Notes: generated by a model not told the origin, from the sequence alone. A stretch of 6,982 nucleotides of DNA from Candidatus Altimarinota bacterium (GCA_026982915.1 JALWQU010000028.1:1422-8403), one strand, 5' to 3'. Counted from the first letter of the stretch, positions 1-5,533 are shown. Translations and numbers: made by a program.

Positions 1-177
1 CTTTTCTTCGGATGAAGTAAGACTCTTTGAAAAATCAAAATCCAAATGCCTCGTATGGGTTAATTTTTTAGCCGAAAGATTTAGTAATGCCGACATAGTC
101 ATGCCAACTTCTTTGGCAAAGGACTGTAAATCTTTTTTTACCTCCGCATCCATAGTGATCGTTACCTGTGTTTTCAT
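1..177 (-). CDS. RelB/DinJ-family antitoxin, N-terminal 59 residues (partial)
   Basis: The minus strand reads from an ATG at 177 down to base 1 without a stop and continues outside the window. The 59 visible residues begin MKTQVTITMDAEVKKDLQSF and continue through GMTMSALLNLSAKK to HLDFDF. This is the ribbon-helix-helix layout of RelB/DinJ antitoxins: a short beta strand (QVTITMD), helix A, the G(M/L)T(M/I)S turn, helix B, then an (L/P)FD(F/L)-type segment that normally starts the toxin-binding tail. Proteins of this family dimerise to bind their own promoter and neutralise a RelE/YafQ-type mRNA interferase, usually encoded just downstream, here beyond the left edge. The start is chosen because it is the first ATG after a good promoter (204-231) and puts the strand at residues 3-9. 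No Shine-Dalgarno site is seen. The family is fairly certain. A toxin partner is inferred, and a lone RHH regulator remains possible. Confidence 0.75.
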   Translation of the reverse strand, partial: MKTQVTITMDAEVKKDLQSFAKEVGMTMSALLNLSAKKLTHTRHLDFDFSKSLTSSEEK

Positions 178-190
178 GGTATTTGTAATT

Positions 191-224
191 ACTTAATACT
201 TAAATTATACACACTTAATACTTA
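191..224. promoter_or_regulatory. Putative antitoxin operator: two identical 12-bp direct repeats
   Basis: The 12-mer ACTTAATACTTA occurs at 191-202 and again at 213-224, 22 bp apart start to start, or about two helical turns. The copies lie on either side of the antitoxin -10 box, one in the -35/-10 spacer and one over the likely transcription start. Ribbon-helix-helix antitoxins bind pairs of short repeats in exactly such positions. The repeats are seen directly; their role as operator is inferred. Confidence 0.5.
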
Positions 225-231
225 TTTTCAA
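204..231 (-). promoter_or_regulatory. Promoter of the antitoxin gene
   Basis: On the minus strand there is a TTGAAA -35 box (226-231), a 16-bp spacer and a perfect TATAAT -10 box (204-209). The antitoxin ATG lies 26 bases after the -10 box. Identical 12-bp repeats flank the -10 box, as expected for an autoregulated antitoxin promoter. Confidence 0.6.
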
Positions 232-270
232 CTTTTTTAAGAATATTAGGCATAATTTCAAAAACCCCCC

Positions 271-299
271 TTGAACTACGAGTTAAACTAGTATAAAAT
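271..299 (+). promoter_or_regulatory. Candidate argS promoter
   Basis: TTGAAC (271-276) is followed after 17 bp by TAAAAT (294-299); the overlapping TATAAA (292-297) gives a 15-bp spacer. The argS start follows 21 bases later with no Shine-Dalgarno site. Promoter-like words are common in AT-rich DNA, so confidence is moderate. Confidence 0.4.
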
Positions 300-320
300 T
301 AGTACAATATTTAAAAAATC

Positions 321-2024
321 ATGAACCAACTAATCCTCGATTACTTAGCACAAAACTGGTCAGACGAGAATACAGATAAAATAATCCTAGCACCCGTCCC
401 AAAAGGTAATAACGGAGATCTGGCCCTCAATGTTTTTCAGCTCACAAAAATACTAAAAAAAGCACCGCCACAAATTTTAGAAGCCATTCAAAAAGTACTG
501 GAAAACTGTGATTTATTAGTAAAAACAGAAATAGCCGGTCCCTATTTAAATCTCTTTTTTAAGGACGAAGTATTTTTTACACAAGTGCTTAAAACGCCCT
601 TAAAATCCAAAAAACTATCGAACAAAAATATTGTTCTTGAGTTCTCAGGACCCAATACCAATAAACCCCTACATCTAGGCCATGTGAGAAATCACGCCTT
701 AGGCATTGCTGTAGCCAATATCTTGGAGACCGCTGGGGCAGCCGTTCACCGGGTCAATATCATCAACGATCGAGGTGTCCATATCTGTAAATCCATGCTC
801 GCCTACCAAAAATTTGGAAACGGACAAACACCAGAGTCAGTGAACAAAAAAAGTGATCATTTTGTTGGCGATTATTATGTAAAATTTGATCAAGAAGCCA
901 AAAAAGAAGCATCCCTCAATACAGAAGTCCAAAAAATGCTGGTCGATTGGGAGCAAAATGACCCTGATATTCGAGCTCTTTGGGAAAAGATGAATAAGTG
1001 GACCCTCGATGGACACGCCGAAACCTACAAAAGGCAAGGGATAAAATTCGAAAAAGTGTACCGAGAATCAGATTATTATTTAGAAGGGAAAAATATTGCC
1101 GAGGAGGGCCTCCAAAAAGGCATTTTCCAAAAACGTGAAGACGGTGCTATTGTTATTAATTTTGAGGATAAGCAATTGGGAGAAAAAGTAATCCTCAGAG
1201 CCGATGGTACTTCTATTTATCTCACGCAAGATTTAGCCGTTGCCGTTGCTCGAGACAAAGATTTCCATCACCCAGATGAAATGATTTATACGGTTGCCGA
1301 TGAGCAAAACTATCATTTCAAAGTTCTTTTTGCCTGCCTCGATCGACTCGGGACGATGGATTCGGATAAATGCTATCATTTGAGCTATGGGCTGGTTCAT
1401 CTGCCAGACGGACGCATGAAATCCCGTGAAGGAAATGTTGTTGATGCCGACAACTTAATGGATGATTTATACGCCTTAGCGCAGGACAAAATAAACCAAA
1501 ATGCCCATCAAGACTTTTCAGCTAAAACAACGCATACCATTGCTGAGCAAGTGCAAAATGCCGCGTGGAAATACTATCTCCTGCGAACAACGCCTATAAA
1601 ATCGATCACTTTTGACAAAGAAAAATCGATTGATTTCCAGGGCGCTACGGGACCTTATTTGCAATACGCAGGCGTTCGAATAAAGTCAATCCTCAAAAAA
1701 TATAAAAATAGTTCCTCCCCTGGAAAGGGGAGGCCAGGAGGGGTAGAACCTGATCTCAGTATGGCCGAAAAACCACTGGGCATAAAAATCCTTGAATGGC
1801 CCAACACGCTCAACCGAGCGGCTCTGGAAAAAAATCCTACTTATATCGCTACCTATCTCATGGAATTGGCGCAAGCCTGGTCAAGCTTCTATGCGGAAAA
1901 CTCTGTTTTAAACGCTCAAACCGAATCACTAAAAAAGGCACGCGTTATGCTGGCAAAGAAAGTACTGGATATTCTTGAAACCGGTCTCACCTGTCTCGGG
2001 ATCGAGATTCCCGAAAAAATGTAA
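321..2024 (+). CDS. argS: Arginyl-tRNA synthetase
   Basis: Class I synthetase that charges tRNA-Arg with arginine in the cytoplasm. The 567 residues are a normal length and read in family order. The N-terminal tRNA-binding domain comes first (about 1-90, with GDLALNVFQLTK near 32-43). The Rossmann catalytic domain follows, with the HIGH-type motif HLGH at 118-121, NDRGVHICKSM near 149-159 and YLTQDLAVA near 300-308. The KMSKS-equivalent loop is RMKSREG at 365-371, the variant typical of one ArgRS subgroup. The C-terminal DALR anticodon-binding helices run from about 488 to 567 (YLMELAQAWSSFYAENSVL). A glycine/proline-rich stretch, residues 464-477, is encoded by a GC-rich palindrome inserted in the linker between the catalytic and anticodon domains. 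The stop codon TAA coincides with the flank of a 189-bp inverted-repeat element. The ATG at 321 is chosen because it gives a complete N-terminal domain. Identification is secure. Confidence 0.97.
   Translation: MNQLILDYLAQNWSDENTDKIILAPVPKGNNGDLALNVFQLTKILKKAPPQILEAIQKVLENCDLLVKTEIAGPYLNLFFKDEVFFTQVLKTPLKSKKLSNKNIVLEFSGPNTNKPLHLGHVRNHALGIAVANILETAGAAVHRVNIINDRGVHICKSMLAYQKFGNGQTPESVNKKSDHFVGDYYVKFDQEAKKEASLNTEVQKMLVDWEQNDPDIRALWEKMNKWTLDGHAETYKRQGIKFEKVYRESDYYLEGKNIAEEGLQKGIFQKREDGAIVINFEDKQLGEKVILRADGTSIYLTQDLAVAVARDKDFHHPDEMIYTVADEQNYHFKVLFACLDRLGTMDSDKCYHLSYGLVHLPDGRMKSREGNVVDADNLMDDLYALAQDKINQNAHQDFSAKTTHTIAEQVQNAAWKYYLLRTTPIKSITFDKEKSIDFQGATGPYLQYAGVRIKSILKKYKNSSSPGKGRPGGVEPDLSMAEKPLGIKILEWPNTLNRAALEKNPTYIATYLMELAQAWSSFYAENSVLNAQTESLKKARVMLAKKVLDILETGLTCLGIEIPEKM
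1710..1751 (+). repeat. GC-rich palindromic element translated in frame inside argS
   Basis: CCTCCCC (1714-1720) pairs perfectly with GGGGAGG (1727-1733) around a 6-base loop. A competing outer pairing joins GTTC (1711-1714) and CCCC (1717-1720) with GGGG (1740-1743) and GAAC (1746-1749). The block is much richer in G and C than the surrounding gene and encodes SSSPGKGRPGGVEP (residues 464-477), a sequence with no place in ArgRS structure. It falls in a naturally variable linker. Short palindromes of the CCTCCCCT...AGGGGAGG type are, to my knowledge, dispersed in many bacterial genomes, and Rickettsia palindromic elements are a precedent for in-frame insertion. Only this copy is in the window, so mobility is inferred. 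Confidence 0.6.
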
Positions 2025-2213
2025 GAACCTGTTTAATATCTTTTTCGAGACATAAAATTTAAGATTTTGAGCGAAAAAAGTGCAAATTTTTGAGTAATAT
2101 CGAGATATTGCTCGGAAATTTAAAGTTTTTACAGCCAAAATATTAGATTTTTGTCCGAAATTTTCTGGTAATTACATTTTCACTAAACATTTTGTAAGAT
2201 ATTAAACAGGTTC
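2025..2213. mobile_element. MITE-like element with 19-bp terminal inverted repeats, no ORF
   Basis: The left end AGAACCTGTTTAATATCTT (2024-2042) is the exact reverse complement of the right end (2196-2214). The 189-bp core is flanked on both sides by TAA (2022-2024 and 2214-2216), consistent with a 3-bp target duplication. The left TAA is the argS stop codon. A central stem of about 17 pairs (2084-2100 with 2105-2121, loop CGAG, a few G-T wobbles) occupies the middle. There is no convincing coding sequence. The element lies between the convergent genes argS and the YtxH-like gene, so its hairpin could also act as a transcription barrier. A non-autonomous derivative of an IS using TNA targets (for example some IS5-family groups) is a reasonable guess. 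No transposase is present to test this. Confidence 0.75.
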
Positions 2214-2239
2214 TAACGAAGTGAGACCTTTCGGAAAGT

Positions 2240-2692
2240 CTACTTCTTTATGTTTTTAACCGTTTTAGAGGCTTGCTTTCGTAGTGCGATAACTTTTTTA
2301 GTTGCTGTTTTTTTGGCTGATTTAGCGGTTTTATGAGCCTTCTTTTTTAAGTCTTTAGCGGCTTTTTTGGCATTATCCGCTAGTTCTTCCAGCTTTTCTT
2401 GTGCCATTTCCTTACCCTCATCACTAAGTTCCTTTGCCCCTTCTACAAAACTATCAAACTGAGTTTTACCTGTCGCGATAACTTTTTGCAGTTCTTCACT
2501 ATTCTTGGCCCAATCAACCACAAAATCTCTCGCTGATTTATCAACTTCAACCCCTTCTTTAAAAAGAGTCTTAAGAGGATTTTCTGATTTTTTTAGCTCT
2601 TTTCGAAGTTCTTTACCAGATTTTTGAGCAAAAAGCATACCGTAAATAGCGCCAAAAGTTGCTGCGAATAAAAGTTTAAAGGGACTTTTCAT
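2240..2692 (-). CDS. YtxH-like membrane-anchored protein with lysine/alanine-rich tail
   Basis: A 150-residue protein. It opens with a hydrophobic segment (about 5-22, FKLLFAATFGAIYGMLFA) containing a GxxxG pair (G14, G18), followed by QKSGKELRKEL (23-33). This is the signature of YtxH-domain proteins, (G)xxxGxLFAPxSGxExR. The middle (about 38-115) is charged, helical and probably coiled coil. The last ~40 residues (KKKAHKTAKSAKKTATKK and on) are almost all Lys, Ala and Thr, resembling histone H1-like tails. A small anchored protein with a long cytoplasmic basic helix is the likely form. YtxH proteins are loosely linked to stress and the cell envelope, and their biochemical role is not established. 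The gene converges on argS and has its own promoter (2729-2755). Its start is preceded by CTCTAT at the same distance as in hisS and ftsZ. Family call good; function unknown. Confidence 0.8.
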   Translation of the reverse strand: MKSPFKLLFAATFGAIYGMLFAQKSGKELRKELKKSENPLKTLFKEGVEVDKSARDFVVDWAKNSEELQKVIATGKTQFDSFVEGAKELSDEGKEMAQEKLEELADNAKKAAKDLKKKAHKTAKSAKKTATKKVIALRKQASKTVKNIKK

Positions 2693-2728
2693 GATAAAAT
2701 AGAGGTTAATAAATATTTATTTTTTTTC

Positions 2729-2755
2729 ATTATAGCGTACTTTACCCTATTTCAA
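2729..2755 (-). promoter_or_regulatory. Promoter of the YtxH-like gene
   Basis: The minus strand carries a perfect TATAAT (2729-2734), with TTGAAA (2750-2755) 15 bp upstream; a shifted TTTTGA gives 17 bp. The expected RNA start is about 30 bases before the ATG at 2692. Confidence 0.5.
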
Positions 2756-2772
2756 AAATTTAAAATTCAGAC

Positions 2773-3068
2773 TTTAGAAAAGTCTCATAAATTCAGCCGA
2801 TCAAGAAATTATAGTATTTTTGATAAAATTTTAACGAATAAATTTTTCCTGATAATCCTTTATCAGAAAGAATTTTGAGTTCAACCTAGGTTGCTTATAT
2901 TTTTTCGAGATAAGCCCTCAAAGTCCCGTACTCGGGAGCTCAAAATAGGAGCTCTTAATTTGGCGTTTTTGAGCGGACGGGTGATAATTTTACTAAAAGA
3001 CGCATTTCTTAGGCTGTCTCTATATTTATTTTAAACACTACTTAATTAATTTATCAGAATTTTCTTTA
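2773..3068. mobile_element. Palindromic ~107-bp element, copy A, interrupted by a 180-bp insert
   Basis: Bases 2773-2821 match 4963-5011 of copy B at most positions (core AGCCGATCAAGAAATTATAG against AGCCGATAAAGAAATTATAG). Bases 3002-3068 match the remainder of copy B (ATTTCTTAGGCTG against ATTTCTTAGACTG, then TTAATTTATCAG in both). Removing 2822-3009 leaves a unit of about 107 bp, the same length as copy B. The inverted ends are degraded compared with copy B, so copy A looks older. The right end is also part of a further hairpin: ATCAGAATT (3053-3061) pairs with AATTCTGAT (3068-3076), and TTAATTAA (3042-3049) with 3077-3084. Confidence 0.65.
2822..3001. mobile_element. Palindrome-rich insert nested in copy A
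   Basis: This 180-bp block is absent from copy B and is flanked by imperfect 8-bp direct repeats, GTATTTTT (2814-2821) and GCATTTCT (3002-3009). Its outer ends are loosely inverted (TGATAAAATTTTA against TAGTAAAATTATC read from the other side). Inside are several short stems: CTGATAA/TTATCAG (2849-2855, 2860-2866), the 12-bp palindrome CAACCTAGGTTG (2882-2893), TCCCG/CGGGA (2924-2928, 2933-2937) and paired GAGCTC words (2936-2941, 2949-2954). No ORF, tRNA or recognised structured RNA was found. It could be a second miniature element or a structured RNA gene. Confidence 0.45.
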
Positions 3069-3168
3069 ATTCTGATTTAATTAAATAGGTGGTTTAGGTT
3101 TACAAAAACAGGTTTTTAAGTAGGCTTTAGAGGATCTTTTTTTCAAAATTCCTAATTCAATTAAAAAA

Positions 3169-3567
3169 ATGAATACCAAAGTTATTATTATCTGTGGCTC
3201 AAAAAGTGATTTTCCTTTTGCGGAAAATAAAATAATGAACCCGCTAAATACTAAAAGTATAAGTACCGAAATTTTTGCCGCAAGCGCGCACAAAGAGCCA
3301 GAAAAAGTTCTGGAAATTGTAAAAGAATTTGATAACGGAAAAACTATCTTTATCACCATTGCGGGTAGATCAAACGCTCTCAGCGGCTTCGTTGCTGCAA
3401 ATTCCAGCTGTACAACCATCGCTTGTCCGCCTTTTCAGGATAAATTAGATTTCATGGTCAATATAAATTCGACCCTACAAATGCCAAGCCTAACGCCCGT
3501 TTTAACCGTTATTGATCCGGGTAATTGCGTACTAGCGGTAGAACGAATACTTAAGGCTCAAAACTAA
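3169..3567 (+). CDS. purE: Class II PurE-like AIR carboxylase
   Basis: A 132-residue single-domain protein. It has the PurE phosphate/nucleotide-binding start VIIICGSKSD (5-14), SAHK (39-42), AGRSNAL (65-71), ACPP (85-88) and a QMPSLTPVLTV segment (104-113). The SAHK plus AGRSNxL combination is that of class II PurE. That class includes the carboxylase domain of animal PAICS and Treponema PurE, which carboxylate aminoimidazole ribonucleotide directly with CO2. Class I enzymes, which act on N5-CAIR made by PurK, carry SAHR and AGAAHLPG instead. It is somewhat shorter than typical PurE (about 150-165). No other purine gene is visible. The start has no Shine-Dalgarno site but places GSxSD at the usual depth. 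It lies 25 bp before hisS, probably in the same transcript. The family is confident; in vivo substrate is inferred. Confidence 0.85.
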   Translation: MNTKVIIICGSKSDFPFAENKIMNPLNTKSISTEIFAASAHKEPEKVLEIVKEFDNGKTIFITIAGRSNALSGFVAANSSCTTIACPPFQDKLDFMVNINSTLQMPSLTPVLTVIDPGNCVLAVERILKAQN

Positions 3568-3592
3568 TAATTTTTAAAAACTCTATATTTCC

Positions 3593-4930
3593 ATGGCTAA
3601 AACTTTCCGTGCCCCGACTGGTACTTTTGACTTCTTACCCGAAGATCATCACTACTTCACCTTTATAAAAAAAGTCGTTCGTCATCGGTTTAGACAGTCT
3701 GGTTTTAAAAGAATTTCACCCCCTATCTTTGAAGAAACAGAAGCTTTTGCTAATGCTCTTGGTAAGAATACAGATATTGTGAGTCGTGAGCTTTATACCT
3801 TTACCGACCGAAGTAGTCGCGAATATTCTTTACGCCCAGAAATAACAACCGGCGTTGTACGAAGCTTTATTCAGCATGAAATGGACAAGCAAGCCTTACC
3901 AGTAGAACTCTACTATATAGAGCCTTGTTTCCGATTTGAACGACCGAACCAAAGAACTCGTCGGCAATTTTGGCAGTTTGGAGCGGAAGTTCTAGGAGAA
4001 TCTGACCCCTCCATAGACGCTCAAATTATTTATTTAGCCGATCGTATCCTCAAAGATCTCCAGATTAGAGATGAATGTGAACTCAAGATTAGTACCATTG
4101 GAAGCAATGAAGATCGAGCCGAATTTTTTGAAGCTCTGGCTAATTTTTATACCGGCAAGGAACGGAGCCTCTCACCTGCCACTAGAGAAAAATTGGAACA
4201 AAAAAAATATCTGGAACTTTTACAGCCTCAAAATGAAGATGAAGAGATACTTCTTGGTATGGCGCCCAAAATAACCGATTTCCTTTCTGAAAAATCAAAA
4301 CTATTTTTTGAAACGGTTCTGTCCTATCTTGATAGTTTTAACATTGACTACACTATTGATTATTCACTTATTCGTCCTATCGATTACTACTCTAATACCG
4401 TTTTTGAATTTCGAGAAAAGGATACAAATAATAAAGTACTCGTGGGTGGCCGATATGATAATTTGATCGAAAAAATGGGCGGTAAGTCCAATGGAGCGGT
4501 TGGCTTTGCTGCTGGTGTTGATCGAGTGACGCAACTTATGAAAATCCATGGTATTGACATTCCTCATAAAGATTATTTACAGATTTTCTTAGCGGCTACT
4601 GGTCCAAATGCCAAAAAGAAAGCCCTGCCGCTCCTCGTTCAACTACGAGAACACGGATTTCATGCCGTTGGGGTCTTAGGACGAACCTCTATGCAGGAAC
4701 AAATACAAAGAGCCGTTAAATTCAAGGTTCCCTACATGCTTCTCATGGGAGATCTAGAAGTAAAAAAACAACAAATCATTATTCGTGACATGAAGACCGG
4801 TAAGCAAACCTGGATCGATCAATCAACGGTTATTAAAGAAATGGATAACCTTTTGGGGATTCCCAAAAAACTAGACACAAGCCACACCATAAAGCTCGAT
4901 ACAACGGAAGATTTCTTAGGCCATAAATAG
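3593..4930 (+). CDS. hisS: Histidyl-tRNA synthetase
   Basis: Class II synthetase that charges tRNA-His and acts as a cytoplasmic dimer. The 445 residues are of normal length. The N-terminus has the family's P-x-GTFDFLP (8-16). The catalytic core shows SLRPEITTGVVR (79-90), motif 2 FRFERPNQRTRRQFWQFGAE (113-132) and the histidine-binding block RPIDYYSNTVFEF (261-273). GGRYDNLIEKMGG (285-297) and motif 3 GFAAGVDRV (304-312) complete it. The C-terminal anticodon-binding alpha/beta domain spans about 328-415, followed by a ~30-residue tail. The histidine block normally reads RGLDYYTGTVFE; here Gly-Leu is replaced by Pro-Ile while the catalytic Arg261 and Tyr265-Tyr266 remain. The ATG at 3593 is preceded by CTCTAT and six bases. 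The gene follows purE by 25 bp and is followed at 32 bp by a palindromic element. Identification secure. Confidence 0.97.
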   Translation: MAKTFRAPTGTFDFLPEDHHYFTFIKKVVRHRFRQSGFKRISPPIFEETEAFANALGKNTDIVSRELYTFTDRSSREYSLRPEITTGVVRSFIQHEMDKQALPVELYYIEPCFRFERPNQRTRRQFWQFGAEVLGESDPSIDAQIIYLADRILKDLQIRDECELKISTIGSNEDRAEFFEALANFYTGKERSLSPATREKLEQKKYLELLQPQNEDEEILLGMAPKITDFLSEKSKLFFETVLSYLDSFNIDYTIDYSLIRPIDYYSNTVFEFREKDTNNKVLVGGRYDNLIEKMGGKSNGAVGFAAGVDRVTQLMKIHGIDIPHKDYLQIFLAATGPNAKKKALPLLVQLREHGFHAVGVLGRTSMQEQIQRAVKFKVPYMLLMGDLEVKKQQIIIRDMKTGKQTWIDQSTVIKEMDNLLGIPKKLDTSHTIKLDTTEDFLGHK

Positions 4931-4953
4931 ATAAAGAGACGCTCTACTTTATC
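4930..4953 (+). other. Hairpin at the hisS stop codon
   Basis: GATAAAG (4930-4936) pairs with CTTTATC (4947-4953), and AGA (4937-4939) with TCT (4943-4945), loop CGC, one bulged A. It starts on the last base of the hisS stop. An A run rather than a T run follows on the plus strand, so it is not a standard intrinsic terminator. It may protect the 3' end. Confidence 0.35.
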
Positions 4954-4962
4954 AAAAAATAC

Positions 4963-5069
4963 TATAGGAAAGTCTGATAAATCCAGCCGATAAAGAAATT
5001 ATAGTATTTCTTAGACTGCTTATTTGTTTCATTTAGGCGACATTTATTAATTTATCAGACTTTCCTATA
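4963..5069. mobile_element. Palindromic ~107-bp element, copy B, 20-bp perfect inverted ends
   Basis: TATAGGAAAGTCTGATAAAT (4963-4982) is the exact reverse complement of 5050-5069. The ends carry TA dinucleotides next to GGAAAG/CTTTCC, as expected from insertion at TA targets (IS630/Tc1-mariner style). An inner hairpin AAGAAAT/ATTTCTT with loop TATAGT lies at 4994-5012. No coding capacity is present. It is the intact sister of copy A, in the same orientation, and lies 32 bp after hisS. Family assignment by TA target is inferred. Confidence 0.75.
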
Positions 5070-5095
5070 TATCAATTATTGAACACAAAGGGGGC

Positions 5096-5178
5096 GTCAT
5101 CCTGAATTTATTTCAGGATCTAATCAGGTTGTTAATCGAATGGCTTCGTCGCTAGATTCCGATATTCATCGGAATGAC
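5096..5178. repeat. Bipartite double-hairpin repeat (GTCAT ... ATGAC)
   Basis: GTCAT (5096-5100) and ATGAC (5174-5178) bound an 83-bp unit with a perfect hairpin at each end. The left is ATCCTGAA/TTCAGGAT (5099-5106, 5112-5119); the right is ATTCCGAT/ATCGGAAT (5156-5163, 5168-5175). The middle 36 bases (5120-5155) are unstructured. The layout matches the dispersed GTCATCC-type palindromes found in many bacterial genomes. Only one copy is in the window, so its repetitive nature is from general knowledge. Confidence 0.6.
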
Positions 5179-5533
5179 AAGGTGATAGATTTTAAAAAAA
5201 ATACCTTGAGTATGGATTCTAACACTATTTGGTATAAGGAAAAAATATCATCCCTGTCTTTCAGGAAAGACCTGATCACATTTTTTGTTTTCTGAACTTT
5301 TTTTTTATGACGCTTAATTTCTATAACCCTTATAGGAACAAAAAATAAATGAACACAAAAAATAAACACTCATAATATCATGGGAAAAAAGATTTGCACA
5401 CACCGTGTTTTATCTCTATGGTAGGGAAAGAAAAGCCCATTGGACACGCTTTTAAAAAGCTAACAATGCTTTCCTCAATAATGAATAAAAAAAGTATTCA
5501 AAAACAAAACTTAACGTATAAAAATATTACTCA
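5179..5533. other. Gene-free leader region upstream of ftsA
   Basis: No convincing gene is seen here. A small hairpin, GTCTTT/AAAGAC (5256-5261, 5266-5271, loop CAGG), is followed nine bases later by a T-rich run (5281-5290), a possible weak terminator for the upstream transcript. CTATAA/TTATAG (5321-5326, 5330-5335) forms another small stem. Two near-identical tandem units, GAACAAAAAATAAA (5336-5349) and GAACACAAAAAATAAA (5351-5366), follow. The best promoter candidate for ftsA is TTGCAC (5394-5399), 17 bp, TATGGT (5417-5422), giving a leader of about 100 bases. Confidence 0.4.
5394..5422 (+). promoter_or_regulatory. Candidate ftsA promoter
   Basis: TTGCAC (5394-5399) and TATGGT (5417-5422) are separated by 17 bp. 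Each box matches four of six consensus bases. No better pair was found in the 350 bases before ftsA. The ftsA ATG is 111 bases downstream. Confidence 0.3.

Noticed and set aside
1929..2138. A 69-codon minus-strand frame across the argS end and the adjoining inverted-repeat element
   Set aside because: Half lies antisense to argS and half in the palindromic element; the protein looks like translated AT-rich repeat.
2220..2236. Intrinsic terminator after the YtxH-like gene (GACCTTTCGGAAAGTC)
   Set aside because: The stem has a mismatch and very small loop, and no T run follows on the minus strand.
2876..2912. Possible tRNA T-arm (GAGTTCAACCT) in the nested insert
   Set aside because: The T-loop consensus fails at its end, and no acceptor or anticodon stem can be folded around it.
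3081..3419. A 112-codon minus-strand frame opposite purE
   Set aside because: It is antisense to a gene with clear PurE motifs; its hydrophobic look comes from reading the complement of lysine- and glutamate-rich codons.
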